From contig CALGAD010000145.1 in assembly GCA_937951955.1 (NCBI GenBank), positions 1-32,532 of the forward strand: a DNA stretch of 32,532 nucleotides, read 5' to 3'. The DNA is from an uncultured Bacillaceae bacterium (GTDB lineage: Bacteria > Bacillota > Bacilli > Bacillales > Caldibacillaceae). The notes beneath the pieces are model-generated. The model was not told the DNA's origin. It saw only the letters and a program-made list of their open reading frames with translations, and did not search any database. The translations under genes and the position numbers were made by a program. This document shows, piece by piece, positions 16,330-24,949 of this stretch; the stretch's first letter is position 1; each line of letters opens with the position of its first letter.

Positions 16330-17288
16330 TGGATACGGTGATTATTGATGGTCTTTCCTTTGCTCTACCTTTATTTATTATGGCTATCGGCGGGATTTAT
16401 AGCGAAAAGAGCGGGATCACGAATTTAGCCCTGGAAGGTTTTCAAGGATTCGGTGCCTTTATCGGGGCATTAGCCGTTGTGTTAATCGCGCATTTTACGG
16501 ATCTTGAAGTCCATCAGCTCTTTTATGTCGCTTTACTATTCTCGATGCTCGGCGGCATGGTTTTTTCCGTGATTCATGCGGTGCTCAGCATTCGTTTTAA
16601 AGCGGATCAAGTCATTAGCGGTGTCGTCATCAATATTTTAGCCGTCGCCTTAACAGCGTTTTTAACGGCACAAATCAACGCGCTCGTGTTCGGAACACCT
16701 TCTGATAAATTCTTATTAAGCGTATCGGACCGGTTTACCGTTCCGGGAATATCCGATATCCCGGTGATCGGTGCCTTTTTCACGGATGTATATCCTTTTG
16801 AAGTCATTATCATCATCATCGCGATTTTCGCCTGGTATCTCTTATACAAAACGAAGTTCGGCATGCGCCTGCGGGCGAGCGGGGAAAATCCCCATGCCGT
16901 GGATGCAGCCGGTGTCGATGTGGCGAAGATTCGCTATATTGCTGTGTTAATTTCCGGATTATTGTCCGGACTCGGTGGGATGAGTTTCGCTTATTCCCTT
17001 TCGGCGAACTTCTCCTCTAGTATTTATATGGGTTACGGATTTTTAGCCATTGCCGCTTTGATTTTCGGTAATTGGCGGATTGGTCCGACATTTATCGCCT
17101 GTCTTCTGTTCGGGTTCGCCCGGTCGGGAGGAACATATCTTGCCATGCAGATGGGGCTTTCCAGTAGCTTTACCGATTTATTCATGACATTGCCGTATAT
17201 TTTAACGTTATTACTGCTCGTCTTTTTCTCCAAATCGAACCGGGCACCGCGGGCTCTTGGTGAGATTTATGATAAAGGAAAAAGATAG
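16329..17288 (+). CDS. nupQ: Nucleoside ABC transporter permease 2
   Basis: The 319-residue product is an intact BPD_transp_2 permease of the YufQ type with eight to ten membrane segments. Family features are PLFIMAIGGIYSEKSGITNLALEGFQ, MRLRASGENPHAVDAAGVDVAKIRY and SGLLSGLGGMSFAYS. Its ATG overlaps the TGA of the previous permease by one base. It would pair with the first permease and the ATPase to import guanosine-like nucleosides in a working operon. It is the only gene of the four with no frame disruption. A terminator follows at 17331. Confidence 0.93.
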   Translation: MDTVIIDGLSFALPLFIMAIGGIYSEKSGITNLALEGFQGFGAFIGALAVVLIAHFTDLEVHQLFYVALLFSMLGGMVFSVIHAVLSIRFKADQVISGVVINILAVALTAFLTAQINALVFGTPSDKFLLSVSDRFTVPGISDIPVIGAFFTDVYPFEVIIIIIAIFAWYLLYKTKFGMRLRASGENPHAVDAAGVDVAKIRYIAVLISGLLSGLGGMSFAYSLSANFSSSIYMGYGFLAIAALIFGNWRIGPTFIACLLFGFARSGGTYLAMQMGLSSSFTDLFMTLPYILTLLLLVFFSKSNRAPRALGEIYDKGKR

Positions 17289-17330
17289 AGTTTATAATGG
17301 GCTAATTTTTAAAGTGCATATAGAGAAATG

Positions 17331-17362
17331 GGGGATCTCCACGGTTGAGATTCCCTTTTTTT
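17331..17362 (+). terminator. Terminator of the purine transporter operon
   Basis: GGGGATCTC (17331-17339) pairs with GAGATTCCC (17347-17355), nine pairs with one G-T, over a seven-base loop and followed by seven T residues. It lies about 40 bases past the last permease gene. Confidence 0.9.
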
Positions 17363-17434
17363 ATAATAAGAGTTTTTTAAGAGTGACTGAAGAATGGCAT
17401 TGGAAACATCTACCATTTTGCTTTTCTAAGAAAA

Positions 17435-17463
17435 TGAATCTTTCGAAGGGCTATTCTCGTATA
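17435..17463 (+). promoter_or_regulatory. Candidate SigW-type promoter of the pspA-ydjGHI-like operon
   Basis: TGAATC (17435-17440) and CGTATA (17458-17463) are separated by 17 bases and resemble the SigW consensus TGAAAC/CGTA. The homologous pspA-ydjGHI operon of B. subtilis is a SigW target, which supports the reading. A TATAAT at 17463-17468 overlaps, so vegetative transcription is also possible. The first gene starts at 17498. Confidence 0.55.
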
Positions 17464-17497
17464 TAATAAGTGTAACGATGAACGGGAGGTTGTGATC

Positions 17498-17887
17498 GTG
17501 GGACTGTTCGATCGGTTTTTGCACAGAGATGACTCGAAAAAAGCGATGCGGGATTATGTTCGTAAACTCGAGGATGAAATCGGCAAAATCAAGGCGGAGG
17601 CGGCTTCGATCGATGCGGAGGAGAAGCGGTTGAAGCGTGCCCTTGATGAATGCATTCAAGATATTAAGAAAATGGAAAAGTACGCGATGCGGGCAGAAAA
17701 AGCCGGGAATGATGCGGATGCGCAAAAATTTCGCGATCAAGTGGATAAACTTGCCTCCCAGCGCGAACGGTTAGAAAATGAATATCAGTATGTGGCGGAT
17801 AAAGCAAAGAAACTGCGGGCCGTTCGCGATAAACTCGCAGATGATATGAAAGAGATTGACATGATGCGAAAAGAAGATCGATGGTGA
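17498..17887 (+). CDS. Short PspA/IM30-family protein
   Basis: The 129-residue product is almost all charged coiled coil. The core YVRKLEDEIGKIKAEAASIDAEEKRLKRALDE aligns with helix 2 of PspA, and a second long helix follows. Normal PspA proteins have about 220 residues. Here the membrane-binding helix 1 is shortened to about MGLFDRFLHRDD, and everything after the helix 2-3 hairpin is missing. No reading frame continues past the stop, so this is a compact form rather than a simple frameshift. The GTG at 17498 follows GGGAGGT by seven bases. It leads a four-gene unit like B. subtilis pspA(ydjF)-ydjGHI, which responds to envelope stress. Confidence 0.8.
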   Translation: MGLFDRFLHRDDSKKAMRDYVRKLEDEIGKIKAEAASIDAEEKRLKRALDECIQDIKKMEKYAMRAEKAGNDADAQKFRDQVDKLASQRERLENEYQYVADKAKKLRAVRDKLADDMKEIDMMRKEDRW

Positions 17888-18046
17888 ATAGACGCGAAAA
17901 TGAACGATTATTTCATTAGAAATGACACCTAAAGACGAATTTTTTGTTTCAAAGCAATCATTATAGTAGAAAAATAGATTCGTTCAATAGCATAATAAAG
18001 ATAAGCGCTATTGCAACGATTCTATATAGAGCGAGGTGGGAGAAGG

Positions 18047-19078
18047 ATGGTTATCCATTATAAATGCCCGAACTGTGGGGATGATATGAACTATGATGCT
18101 AAATCCGGTGCCCTGTCCTGTCCGGCCTGTGGAAGAGAAGATCATATTGACAGTTTTCCGCAAGATCATATTCAAGGGACATTTACCGACGACGAAGCGA
18201 ATGAGTACCATTGTGAGAACTGTGGCGCGGTTTTGATTACCGATAAAGATACGGCGGCAACTAAATGCAGCTATTGCGGAGCCGGTGTCGTATTGGCCGA
18301 CCGCCTTTCCGGTGCGCTGGCACCCCAACTCGTCATTCCCTTTGCCATCAGCAAGGAAGAGGCGATGGAGGCTTTTAAAAAATGGTCGCGAAAACGCCTG
18401 TTAGCGCCAGGGGATTTTCGAAACGGTGATCGAATCAAAGAGATAACCGGGGTTTACGTACCTTTTTGGCTTTATGATTTAGACAGTGATGTTAAAGTGC
18501 ATGCGGTCGGCACGAGAGTACGCACGTACACGAAAGGCGATTATATTTATACGGAAACAAAATATTACGATTTATATCGCGATATTTACTTAAAATACAA
18601 TAAAGTACCTGTCGATGCCTCGATTAAAATGAATGACGAGCTGATGGATAAGCTGGAGCCGTTTCCGTATAACAAATTAAAAGATTTTCAGTTTCCTTAT
18701 TTAGCCGGCTATCTTGCGGAAAAATATCAATATGATGATGAGGAACTGTTCCCGCGGGCGAAGAGTAAAGTTCGCCAGTTTATCGACTCATTTGTCCACT
18801 CGACGCTGACCGGGTATACGACGGTGCAGATTAAAGATAAATCGATCGACACGAGAAAGGTTAGCGCCTATTATGCCCTGCTACCTGTATGGGTTTTTAC
18901 GTATGACTATAATCGGCAAGAATATTTATTTGCCATGAACGGTCAAACGGGAAAAATCGTCGGCTATCCGCCATTTAGTAAAGGAAGAACGGCTGCCTGG
19001 TTTACAGGAATTGCAGCGGGATCGTTTCTTCTCTTCCGCCTCATCACGATGGCGATTCAGGGAGGTTGGTTCTCATGA
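18047..19078 (+). CDS. ydjG: Zinc-ribbon membrane protein, YdjG-like
   Basis: The 343-residue product begins with two TFIIB-like zinc ribbons, with CPNCG and CPACG near residues 7-34 and CENCG and CSYCG near 55-80. A cytoplasmic domain of about 200 residues follows, and one hydrophobic C-terminal segment (GIAAGSFLLFRLITMAI) anchors it. Family and order match YdjG of B. subtilis, part of the PspA membrane-stress module; recent work links YdjG and YdjH to recruiting YdjI and PspA to the membrane. The ATG at 18047 has a GGTGGGAGAAGG site; its stop overlaps the ydjH start as ATGA. Confidence 0.87.
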   Translation: MVIHYKCPNCGDDMNYDAKSGALSCPACGREDHIDSFPQDHIQGTFTDDEANEYHCENCGAVLITDKDTAATKCSYCGAGVVLADRLSGALAPQLVIPFAISKEEAMEAFKKWSRKRLLAPGDFRNGDRIKEITGVYVPFWLYDLDSDVKVHAVGTRVRTYTKGDYIYTETKYYDLYRDIYLKYNKVPVDASIKMNDELMDKLEPFPYNKLKDFQFPYLAGYLAEKYQYDDEELFPRAKSKVRQFIDSFVHSTLTGYTTVQIKDKSIDTRKVSAYYALLPVWVFTYDYNRQEYLFAMNGQTGKIVGYPPFSKGRTAAWFTGIAAGSFLLFRLITMAIQGGWFS

Positions 19079-19860
19079 AGATTTTTCTTAAACAATCTTT
19101 ACGGTTTATTTTTGCCATCGTGTTATTTTTAGCTGGTGGATTGATGGTTGATGCGGCAACAATCGATCGTCACATATATGATGATGCCGATTTGTTAACG
19201 GCGGAAGAAGAAGCGGAACTCGAGAACCTCGCAGAACAATTAGGGTTTGAACGGGATATTGTTTTTGTTATTATTACAAAAGAAGACGGTAGCGATGTTG
19301 AAGTATATACCGATGATTTTTATGATGAGATTTCGCAAGGAGAACCACTCGATGCCTTGATTTTGACCGTCGATATGTCGGTGAGGGAATACTTTTTTAA
19401 AGGTTATTATTTAGCCGATTCCTTATTAACGAATCAAGACTTCGATCGATTAGAAAATACCTTGATGAATTACTTATCATCTGATGAATATTTCAGTGCC
19501 TTTTATGCTTTTATTGAAGATGCGCATGACTATATGGGCGTGGAACCGGAATATTCCGGAGAAGAAGCATCTTCCGGGCGAACGGAAGAGGAAAATATAT
19601 TTTATCAATGGTGGGTACAGCTGATTATTGCCGTTTTCATCGCTACTGGAGTTGTGGGATATATGGCTTACACATCCGGCGGTAAAGTGACCGTTACGGA
19701 AGGCATGTATCGCGACCACAGTGCATCGAAAATTCGCGCCCGAAAAGACCAATACGTGCGAACGGTTGTTACGAAAAAGCGCCGTCCAAAATCCAATTCC
19801 TCCGGTGGCTTTCGTGGCGGTGGCGGCGGTTCCTTTAAGAGTCGGCGCGGCAGTTTTTAA
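19075..19860 (+). CDS. ydjH: TPM-domain membrane protein, YdjH-like
   Basis: The 261-residue product has an N-terminal signal peptide or anchor (LRFIFAIVLFLAGGLMVDA). An extracellular TPM domain starts HIYDDADLLTAEEEAELENLAEQLG. One membrane helix follows (WWVQLIIAVFIATGVVGYMAY), and a basic, glycine-rich cytoplasmic tail ends GGFRGGGGGSFKSRRGSF. That layout is typical of YgcG/YdjH proteins. The ATG at 19075 follows GGAGG by nine bases and overlaps the ydjG stop codon. It probably partners with YdjG in the membrane arm of the PspA-like stress system. Confidence 0.87.
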   Translation: MKIFLKQSLRFIFAIVLFLAGGLMVDAATIDRHIYDDADLLTAEEEAELENLAEQLGFERDIVFVIITKEDGSDVEVYTDDFYDEISQGEPLDALILTVDMSVREYFFKGYYLADSLLTNQDFDRLENTLMNYLSSDEYFSAFYAFIEDAHDYMGVEPEYSGEEASSGRTEEENIFYQWWVQLIIAVFIATGVVGYMAYTSGGKVTVTEGMYRDHSASKIRARKDQYVRTVVTKKRRPKSNSSGGFRGGGGGSFKSRRGSF

Positions 19861-19912
19861 CGACTTTTCCTTGGAGATGGAATAGGATATTGAAAAGAAA
19901 GGATGGATCCGT

Positions 19913-20899
19913 ATGGCATTTTTCCGCAATCAATTTGCGAATGTCGTGGAATGGGAAGAATTCCGCGATGATATGATTTTTTGGAAATGGAAAAATAAAG
20001 AGATTAAAAAAGGGAGCCGGTTAATTATTCGTCCCGGACAGGACGCGATCTTTTTATACAATGGAAAAATCGAAGGGATTTTTAAAGACGAGGGAAATTT
20101 CCATATCGAGTCCGAAATTATTCCTTTCCTGTCTACTTTAAAAGGGTTCAAATTCGGTTTTAATAGTGGGCTCCGGTGTGAAGTGCTGTTTGTCAATACG
20201 AAGGAATTCGTCGTTAAATGGGGTACGAAAAATGCAATCCTGTTACCGACCCAAGGACTTCCCGGAGGACTGCCGATTCGTGCGAACGGTACCTTTTCCT
20301 TTAAAGTGCATGATTATGTGACATTAATCGATAAAATCGCCGGTGTAAAGGATAAATATTTCGTTGAAGATGTGAAAATCCGGATCACTTCGGAACTGGA
20401 TCAGCTGTTAATGAAATGGATTTCCATGGAAGGCAAGGATATGTTTAATCTTCAGGCGAATGCAGCGGAAATTGCCAGAGGTATCAAAGAAGACCTCGAT
20501 ATGGAAATTCTCGATATCGGCTTAACGATTACAGATTTTAACATTCGAAGCTTCAATTATCCGAAAGAAATTCAAGATATGATTACCAAAACTGCCTCCC
20601 ACAGCATGATCGGCGACTTGGGAAGATTCCAGCAAGTTTCCTTTACAGAAGGCTTGACTTCAGGGAAAATCAAAGGTGGCGGTGCAGCCAGTGATATGGC
20701 CGGCATGATGATGGGGATGAAACTTGCGAAAGAAATGTTTAAGACGATGGAAGAAAGCGACGGGAATAATCAGGCAGGTCAAGGAGCGGGTCCGGCACCG
20801 GCAGGCGGGAATAAACAAGGACCGAATTTCTGTCCGAACTGCGGTCACAAAGTCCAGGGAGCAAACTTCTGCCCGAATTGCGGTCAAAAACTCGTTTAG
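19913..20899 (+). CDS. ydjI: SPFH/virion-core-like protein with zinc ribbon, YdjI-like
   Basis: The 328-residue product begins MAFFRNQFANVVEWEEFRDDMIFWKW and contains an SPFH/Band-7-like domain, the YdjI family. A glycine- and methionine-rich stretch (ASDMAGMMMGMKLAKEMF) follows, then a C-terminal double zinc knuckle with CPNCGHKVQGANFCPNCGQ. In B. subtilis YdjI recruits PspA to the membrane. The start ATG has an AAAGGAT-type site upstream. It closes the four-gene unit, which ends at the terminator at 20931. Confidence 0.9.
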   Translation: MAFFRNQFANVVEWEEFRDDMIFWKWKNKEIKKGSRLIIRPGQDAIFLYNGKIEGIFKDEGNFHIESEIIPFLSTLKGFKFGFNSGLRCEVLFVNTKEFVVKWGTKNAILLPTQGLPGGLPIRANGTFSFKVHDYVTLIDKIAGVKDKYFVEDVKIRITSELDQLLMKWISMEGKDMFNLQANAAEIARGIKEDLDMEILDIGLTITDFNIRSFNYPKEIQDMITKTASHSMIGDLGRFQQVSFTEGLTSGKIKGGGAASDMAGMMMGMKLAKEMFKTMEESDGNNQAGQGAGPAPAGGNKQGPNFCPNCGHKVQGANFCPNCGQKLV

Positions 20900-20930
20900 C
20901 TTGCACAATTTGAATATGTGTAACCAAATG

Positions 20931-20958
20931 CCCATTCATTTCGTGAATGGGGTTTTTT
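20931..20958 (+). terminator. Terminator after ydjI
   Basis: CCCATTCA (20931-20938) pairs perfectly with TGAATGGG (20944-20951) over a TTTCG loop, followed by G and six T residues. It lies 31 bases past the ydjI stop. Confidence 0.93.
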
Positions 20959-21169
20959 CTTTTTTACGAAAGTTTTGGACACGAAAATAGCATGTGTTCC
21001 AGGAAAGACGATTTTTTACTATTTTGGCGGCGGTAGGTTTGGTTAAAAAATAGTCGCTTATGACGGATTACTTAGAATTGGCTGTCAATTTAATAGAATT
21101 GTAATTGAAAATTGATTATAATAAAAGTGTTTACAATTGTTTTTCCGGTAAAACGTAGGAGGGGTTATG

Positions 21170-22558
21170 ATGGAATATCGTATTGAAAGGGATACGATGG
21201 GAGAAGTAAAAGTCCCCGCTGATAAGTATTGGGGAGCGCAAACGCAAAGAAGTTATCATAACTTTGCGATCGGTACGGAAAAAATGCCATTAGAGATCAT
21301 TCGTGCTTTTGCCATTTTAAAAAGAAGTTGCGCTATCGTGAACAACAAATTGGGTAAGCTAAGTGACGCTAAAGCCGAAGCGATTGTGCAAGTAACGGAT
21401 GAAATTTTGGAAGGAAAATGGGATGATCATTTCCCGCTCAAGGTATGGCAGACGGGAAGCGGGACGCAGTCCAACATGAATTTGAATGAAGTGATCGCCA
21501 ACCGCGGCAACGAAATTTTACAAGAAAAAGGTTCCGAAGAGAGACTGCACCCGAACGATGATGTGAACATGGGGCAGAGCTCCAACGACACATTCCCGAC
21601 CGCGATGCATGTGGCTGCTGTGGAATACGTGGAGAAGAAACTCGTTCCGGAAATCAAAAAGTTACATGAAACGCTAGACGAAAAGGCGAGTGCCTTCAAA
21701 GAAATCGTGAAAATCGGCCGGACCCATTTGCAAGATGCAACACCTTTAACGCTTGGACAGGAGATTAGCGGCTGGGTCCATATGCTGGAGCGTTCTTTGG
21801 AATTCATTCAAGAAAGCACCAATCAAATGAAAGCCCTTGCCATTGGGGGAACAGCGGTCGGTACGGGAATCAATACCCATCCGGAGTTCGGTGTTCTCGT
21901 ATCGGAGGAGATCGCGAAATATACAGGCATCGACTTTTATTCGTCCCGAAACAAATTCCATGCCTTAACAAGCCATGATGAAATGACGTATGCTCACGGA
22001 GCTTTGAAAGCATTAGCGGCGGACTTAATGAAGATTGCTAACGATGTTCGCTGGTTGGCTTCAGGACCGAGATGCGGGATTGGCGAGATTACGATTCCGG
22101 AAAATGAACCGGGTTCCTCCATTATGCCTGGAAAAGTCAACCCGACCCAGAGCGAAGCATTAACGATGGTGGCTGTTCAGGTGATGGGCAATGATGCAGC
22201 CATTGGCTTTGCCGCTAGTCAGGGGAACTTCGAATTGAACGTCTTTAAACCGGTTATTGCTTATAACTTCTTACAAAGCGCCCGGTTACTTGCAGACGGA
22301 ATTCGTTCTTTCAATGATCATTGCGCTGTCGGCATCGAGCCGAATAAAGAGGTCATTGAAAAATACCTCAATGAATCGTTAATGTTAGTAACAGCTTTAA
22401 ACCCGCATATCGGTTATGAAAAAGCTGCAGAAATTGCTAAACTCGCCCATAAAGAAGGAACCACCTTGAAAGAAGCGGCCTTGAAGCTCGGTTATTTAAC
22501 GGAAGAAGAATTCGACCGCTACGTGAATCCGCGCGACATGGTTCATCCGAAGGCATAA
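21170..22558 (+). CDS. fumC: Class II fumarate hydratase
   Basis: FumC interconverts fumarate and malate in the citric acid cycle without an iron-sulfur cluster. The product is 462 residues. It has KVWQTGSGTQSNMNLNEV, GRTHLQDATPLTLGQE (catalytic His region) and the superfamily signature GSSIMPGKVNP. The motif NDDVNMGQSSND is also present. These separate fumarase from aspartase, which usually shows a different SSxMPGKVNP context, although paralogy cannot be fully excluded. The ATG at 21170 lies seven bases after AGGAGG and is preferred to the ATG at 21167. It stands alone between two terminators. Confidence 0.95.
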   Translation: MEYRIERDTMGEVKVPADKYWGAQTQRSYHNFAIGTEKMPLEIIRAFAILKRSCAIVNNKLGKLSDAKAEAIVQVTDEILEGKWDDHFPLKVWQTGSGTQSNMNLNEVIANRGNEILQEKGSEERLHPNDDVNMGQSSNDTFPTAMHVAAVEYVEKKLVPEIKKLHETLDEKASAFKEIVKIGRTHLQDATPLTLGQEISGWVHMLERSLEFIQESTNQMKALAIGGTAVGTGINTHPEFGVLVSEEIAKYTGIDFYSSRNKFHALTSHDEMTYAHGALKALAADLMKIANDVRWLASGPRCGIGEITIPENEPGSSIMPGKVNPTQSEALTMVAVQVMGNDAAIGFAASQGNFELNVFKPVIAYNFLQSARLLADGIRSFNDHCAVGIEPNKEVIEKYLNESLMLVTALNPHIGYEKAAEIAKLAHKEGTTLKEAALKLGYLTEEEFDRYVNPRDMVHPKA

Positions 22559-22563
22559 AAGGT

Positions 22564-22594
22564 AAGGCAAGAGGAGTAGAACCTCTTGCCTTTT
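22564..22594 (+). terminator. Terminator of fumC
   Basis: AAGGCAAGAGG (22564-22574) pairs perfectly with CCTCTTGCCTT (22582-22592) over a seven-base loop, ending in four T residues. It begins five bases after the fumC stop codon. Confidence 0.92.
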
Positions 22595-22595
22595 A

Positions 22596-22758
22596 AATTT
22601 ACCCAAATCCCGGCGGAATTTACCTAAATTGCGTCGGAATTTACCCAAATCAGCAATGAAAATACTCAAATCCGCGCGCAATTTACTCAAAATGGAGAGG
22701 AATTTACTCAAATAACAGAGGAAATTACTCAAATCCCGGAAACATTTACCCAAAAGAC
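22596..22758. repeat. Degenerate 21-bp tandem repeat, about eight copies
   Basis: Copies begin at 22596, 22617, 22638, 22659, 22680, 22701, 22722 and 22743 (the last partial), an exact 21-base period. Each copy keeps a core like AATTTACYCAAAT and varies in the following GC-rich or purine-rich bases. The array fills the space between the fumC terminator and the 3' end of the convergent flavoprotein gene. Because 21 is a multiple of three, an antisense frame repeats as LGKFRRD-like heptads, but it has no convincing start and is probably not translated. It is not a CRISPR array, since there are no separate spacers. Confidence 0.88.
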
Positions 22759-22766
22759 CCCACTTC

Positions 22767-24422
22767 TCATGATTTTAAATCTGCAAGTATCCCTTTTGCA
22801 GTCTGCAATCCTGTAAATAAGCAGCCACCTAAAAAGGTTCCTTCTAATGAACGGTAACCGTGGAGTCCACCGCCCCCGAATCCAGCGACTTCACCCGCTG
22901 CATATAAACCGGCAAAGGGATTACCGGATTTGTCGAGGACCCGACCGGACAGATCCGTTTGCAAACCACCCAAAGTTTTTCGACTGATAATATTCAAGCG
23001 AATGGCAATGAGCGGGCCGTTTTGTGGATCTAAAATTTTGTGAGGCGGGGCAACGCGAATCATTTTATCCCCGAGATAGTGGCGGGCACCTCTGATGGCG
23101 GTAATTTGTAAATCCTTCGTGAACTTATTCACCACTTCCCGGTCGCGGGCTTTAATTTGTTCTTCGATTTCTTTTGCATTTAAGAGGGATGTTCCTGTTA
23201 ATTCGTTCATTCTGGCGACAAGTTCATTTAAATTATCTGCGATAATAAAATCTTCCCCATGATCCAAAAACTTTTGTACCGGTCCCGGCGGTCCGGGTAA
23301 AATCCGCTTGAGGACTTGTTTCATACTCTTTCCGGTAATATCGGGATTTTGCTCGGAACCAGAGAGGGCGATTTCTTTTTCAATGATTTTTTGTGAGACA
23401 ATAAACCAGGAGTAATCATAGCCCGTTTCCATGATCGCACGTAACGTACCTAGCGTATCAAAACCAGGAAAATAAGGTGCAGACAGTCTTTTTCCGGTGG
23501 CATCGAACCAGAGTGGTGACGGTCCGGGTAAAATGCGGATGCCGTGGTTAGGCCAGATCGGATTCCAGTTTTTAATTCCTTCCGTGTAATGCCACATCCG
23601 GTCCCGGTTAACGATCTTTGCTCCTGCTTTTTCTGCAATCGCTAGCATCCGTCCATCGACATGGGCGGGAACCCCTGAAAGCATACGCTCCGGTGGGTTT
23701 CCGATTCGTGCTGGCCAGTTTTTCCGAATCAATTCTAAATTGGCACCGATGCCGCCACTGGCAATAACGACCGTCTCACCGAAAAATTCAAACTCTCCAA
23801 CAACTTCGCGAGAGCTGGCAACTCCCCGGGGAACGTCTGTCGGTTCAAGCACACTTCCCTTGATACCGATGACCTGTCCATTATTAACGATTAACTCATC
23901 AACCCGATGGCGCGGGCGATATTCCACCCATCCGTCTTTGCTCGCCTCTTGCAACCGCTGGGCAAAAGGTTCGACGAGCCCGGGGCCTGTCCCCCAGGTG
24001 ATGTGAAATCGCGGGACCGAGTTGCCGTGACCATCGGCTAAATAGCCACCCCGTTCGGCCCACTGAACAATCGGAAAGAAGCGAATGCCCAAAGATGTAA
24101 GCCACGTTCTTTTCTCTCCAACCGCAAATTCCACATATTTTTCCGCCCATTTTTTGGCCCAAAAATCTTCGTCTTCCCGGTCGAAGCCTGCCGATCCGAG
24201 CCAGTCTTGCCAGGCAAGGTCATGAGAGTCTTTAATGCCCATCCTCCTTTGTTCCGGTGAATCGACAAGAAACAGTCCGCCAAAGGACCACCAAGCCTGT
24301 CCGCCAATTGAATTCTCCGCTTCTTGATCGACTAATAATACCTTTTTCTTGGCCGCGGCGAGTTCCGTTGCCACAACGAGTCCAGCCAATCCGTGTCCGA
24401 TGATGATGCAATCGAATTTCAC
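22767..24422 (-). CDS. FAD-binding dehydrogenase (KstD/fumarate-reductase flavoprotein fold)
   Basis: The 551-residue product begins MKFDCIIIGHGLAGLVVATELAAAKKKVLLVDQE, a dinucleotide-binding fold with GHGLAG at 9-14 and the acidic residue ending strand two. SFGGLFLVDSPEQRRMGIKDS and the C-terminal GLYAAGEVAGFGGGGLHGYRSLEGTFLGGCLFTG are typical of the FAD-dependent dehydrogenase family often annotated near 3-ketosteroid dehydrogenases. The substrate is not visible, and fumarate reduction is not implied. The GTG at 24422 has GGGGGA upstream on the reverse strand; a longer in-frame start at 24440 lies before that site. It is a single gene converging on fumC. Confidence 0.9.
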   Translation of the reverse strand: MKFDCIIIGHGLAGLVVATELAAAKKKVLLVDQEAENSIGGQAWWSFGGLFLVDSPEQRRMGIKDSHDLAWQDWLGSAGFDREDEDFWAKKWAEKYVEFAVGEKRTWLTSLGIRFFPIVQWAERGGYLADGHGNSVPRFHITWGTGPGLVEPFAQRLQEASKDGWVEYRPRHRVDELIVNNGQVIGIKGSVLEPTDVPRGVASSREVVGEFEFFGETVVIASGGIGANLELIRKNWPARIGNPPERMLSGVPAHVDGRMLAIAEKAGAKIVNRDRMWHYTEGIKNWNPIWPNHGIRILPGPSPLWFDATGKRLSAPYFPGFDTLGTLRAIMETGYDYSWFIVSQKIIEKEIALSGSEQNPDITGKSMKQVLKRILPGPPGPVQKFLDHGEDFIIADNLNELVARMNELTGTSLLNAKEIEEQIKARDREVVNKFTKDLQITAIRGARHYLGDKMIRVAPPHKILDPQNGPLIAIRLNIISRKTLGGLQTDLSGRVLDKSGNPFAGLYAAGEVAGFGGGGLHGYRSLEGTFLGGCLFTGLQTAKGILADLKS

Positions 24423-24581
24423 AAGCGATCCCCCTTTCACTTTTTATAATTATAAAATATTTAGAAAACAAAGATAACTAATCTACCTTCCATCCTTGTC
24501 GACGGATTGGCGATGCCATAAAATGAATGAAAGAGATTTTTAAAGCAATGGTCGTACCGATTTTGGAAAGGAGCAACACTT

Positions 24582-24893
24582 GTGCAACCATTTACCGAAC
24601 GGGTTATTCGCATCATTCAACAAATCCCTGCGGGAAAAGTAATGACCTATGGTCAGATTGCCCGGCTGGCAGGAAATTCCCGGGCAGCGCGGCAAGTCGC
24701 GCGGATTTTACATTCCATGAGTCGAACATATCATTTGCCGTGGCACCGGGTCGTCAATGCCCGGGGTCAAATCGCTATAAAAGATTATGAAACGTATGAA
24801 GAACAAATCCGCAATTTACAGATGGAAGGGGTAGAAGTAAGTTCTGAGGGTAGAGTCGATTTACATACATATCAATACGTTCCAGAAGATTGA
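24582..24893 (+). CDS. Alkyltransferase-like protein (ATL, MGMT family without catalytic Cys)
   Basis: The 103-residue product matches the DNA-binding domain of O6-alkylguanine-DNA alkyltransferases: GKVMTYGQIARLAGNSRAARQVARIL (helix-turn-helix with the arginine finger) and LPWHRVVNARGQI. The active-site PCHR of true MGMT is PWHR here. Tryptophan at that place is the classic ATL replacement. ATL proteins bind O6-alkylguanine without repairing it and hand the lesion to nucleotide excision repair. The GTG start follows an AAAGGAG site. Confidence 0.92.
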   Translation: MQPFTERVIRIIQQIPAGKVMTYGQIARLAGNSRAARQVARILHSMSRTYHLPWHRVVNARGQIAIKDYETYEEQIRNLQMEGVEVSSEGRVDLHTYQYVPED

Positions 24894-24949
24894 GAGGATG
24901 AAAATAGCCCTGAAACAGTTTACGATCTGGCTGGGGATAGTTTTAACGA

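Noticed and set aside
22496..22753. Reverse frame with heptad-like LGKFRRD repeats
   Set aside because: The periodic peptide is the result of the 21-bp DNA repeat; no start signal, and it runs into the fumC coding end.
22596..22758. CRISPR array
   Set aside because: The period is only 21 bases with no separate unique spacers, and no cas genes are nearby.
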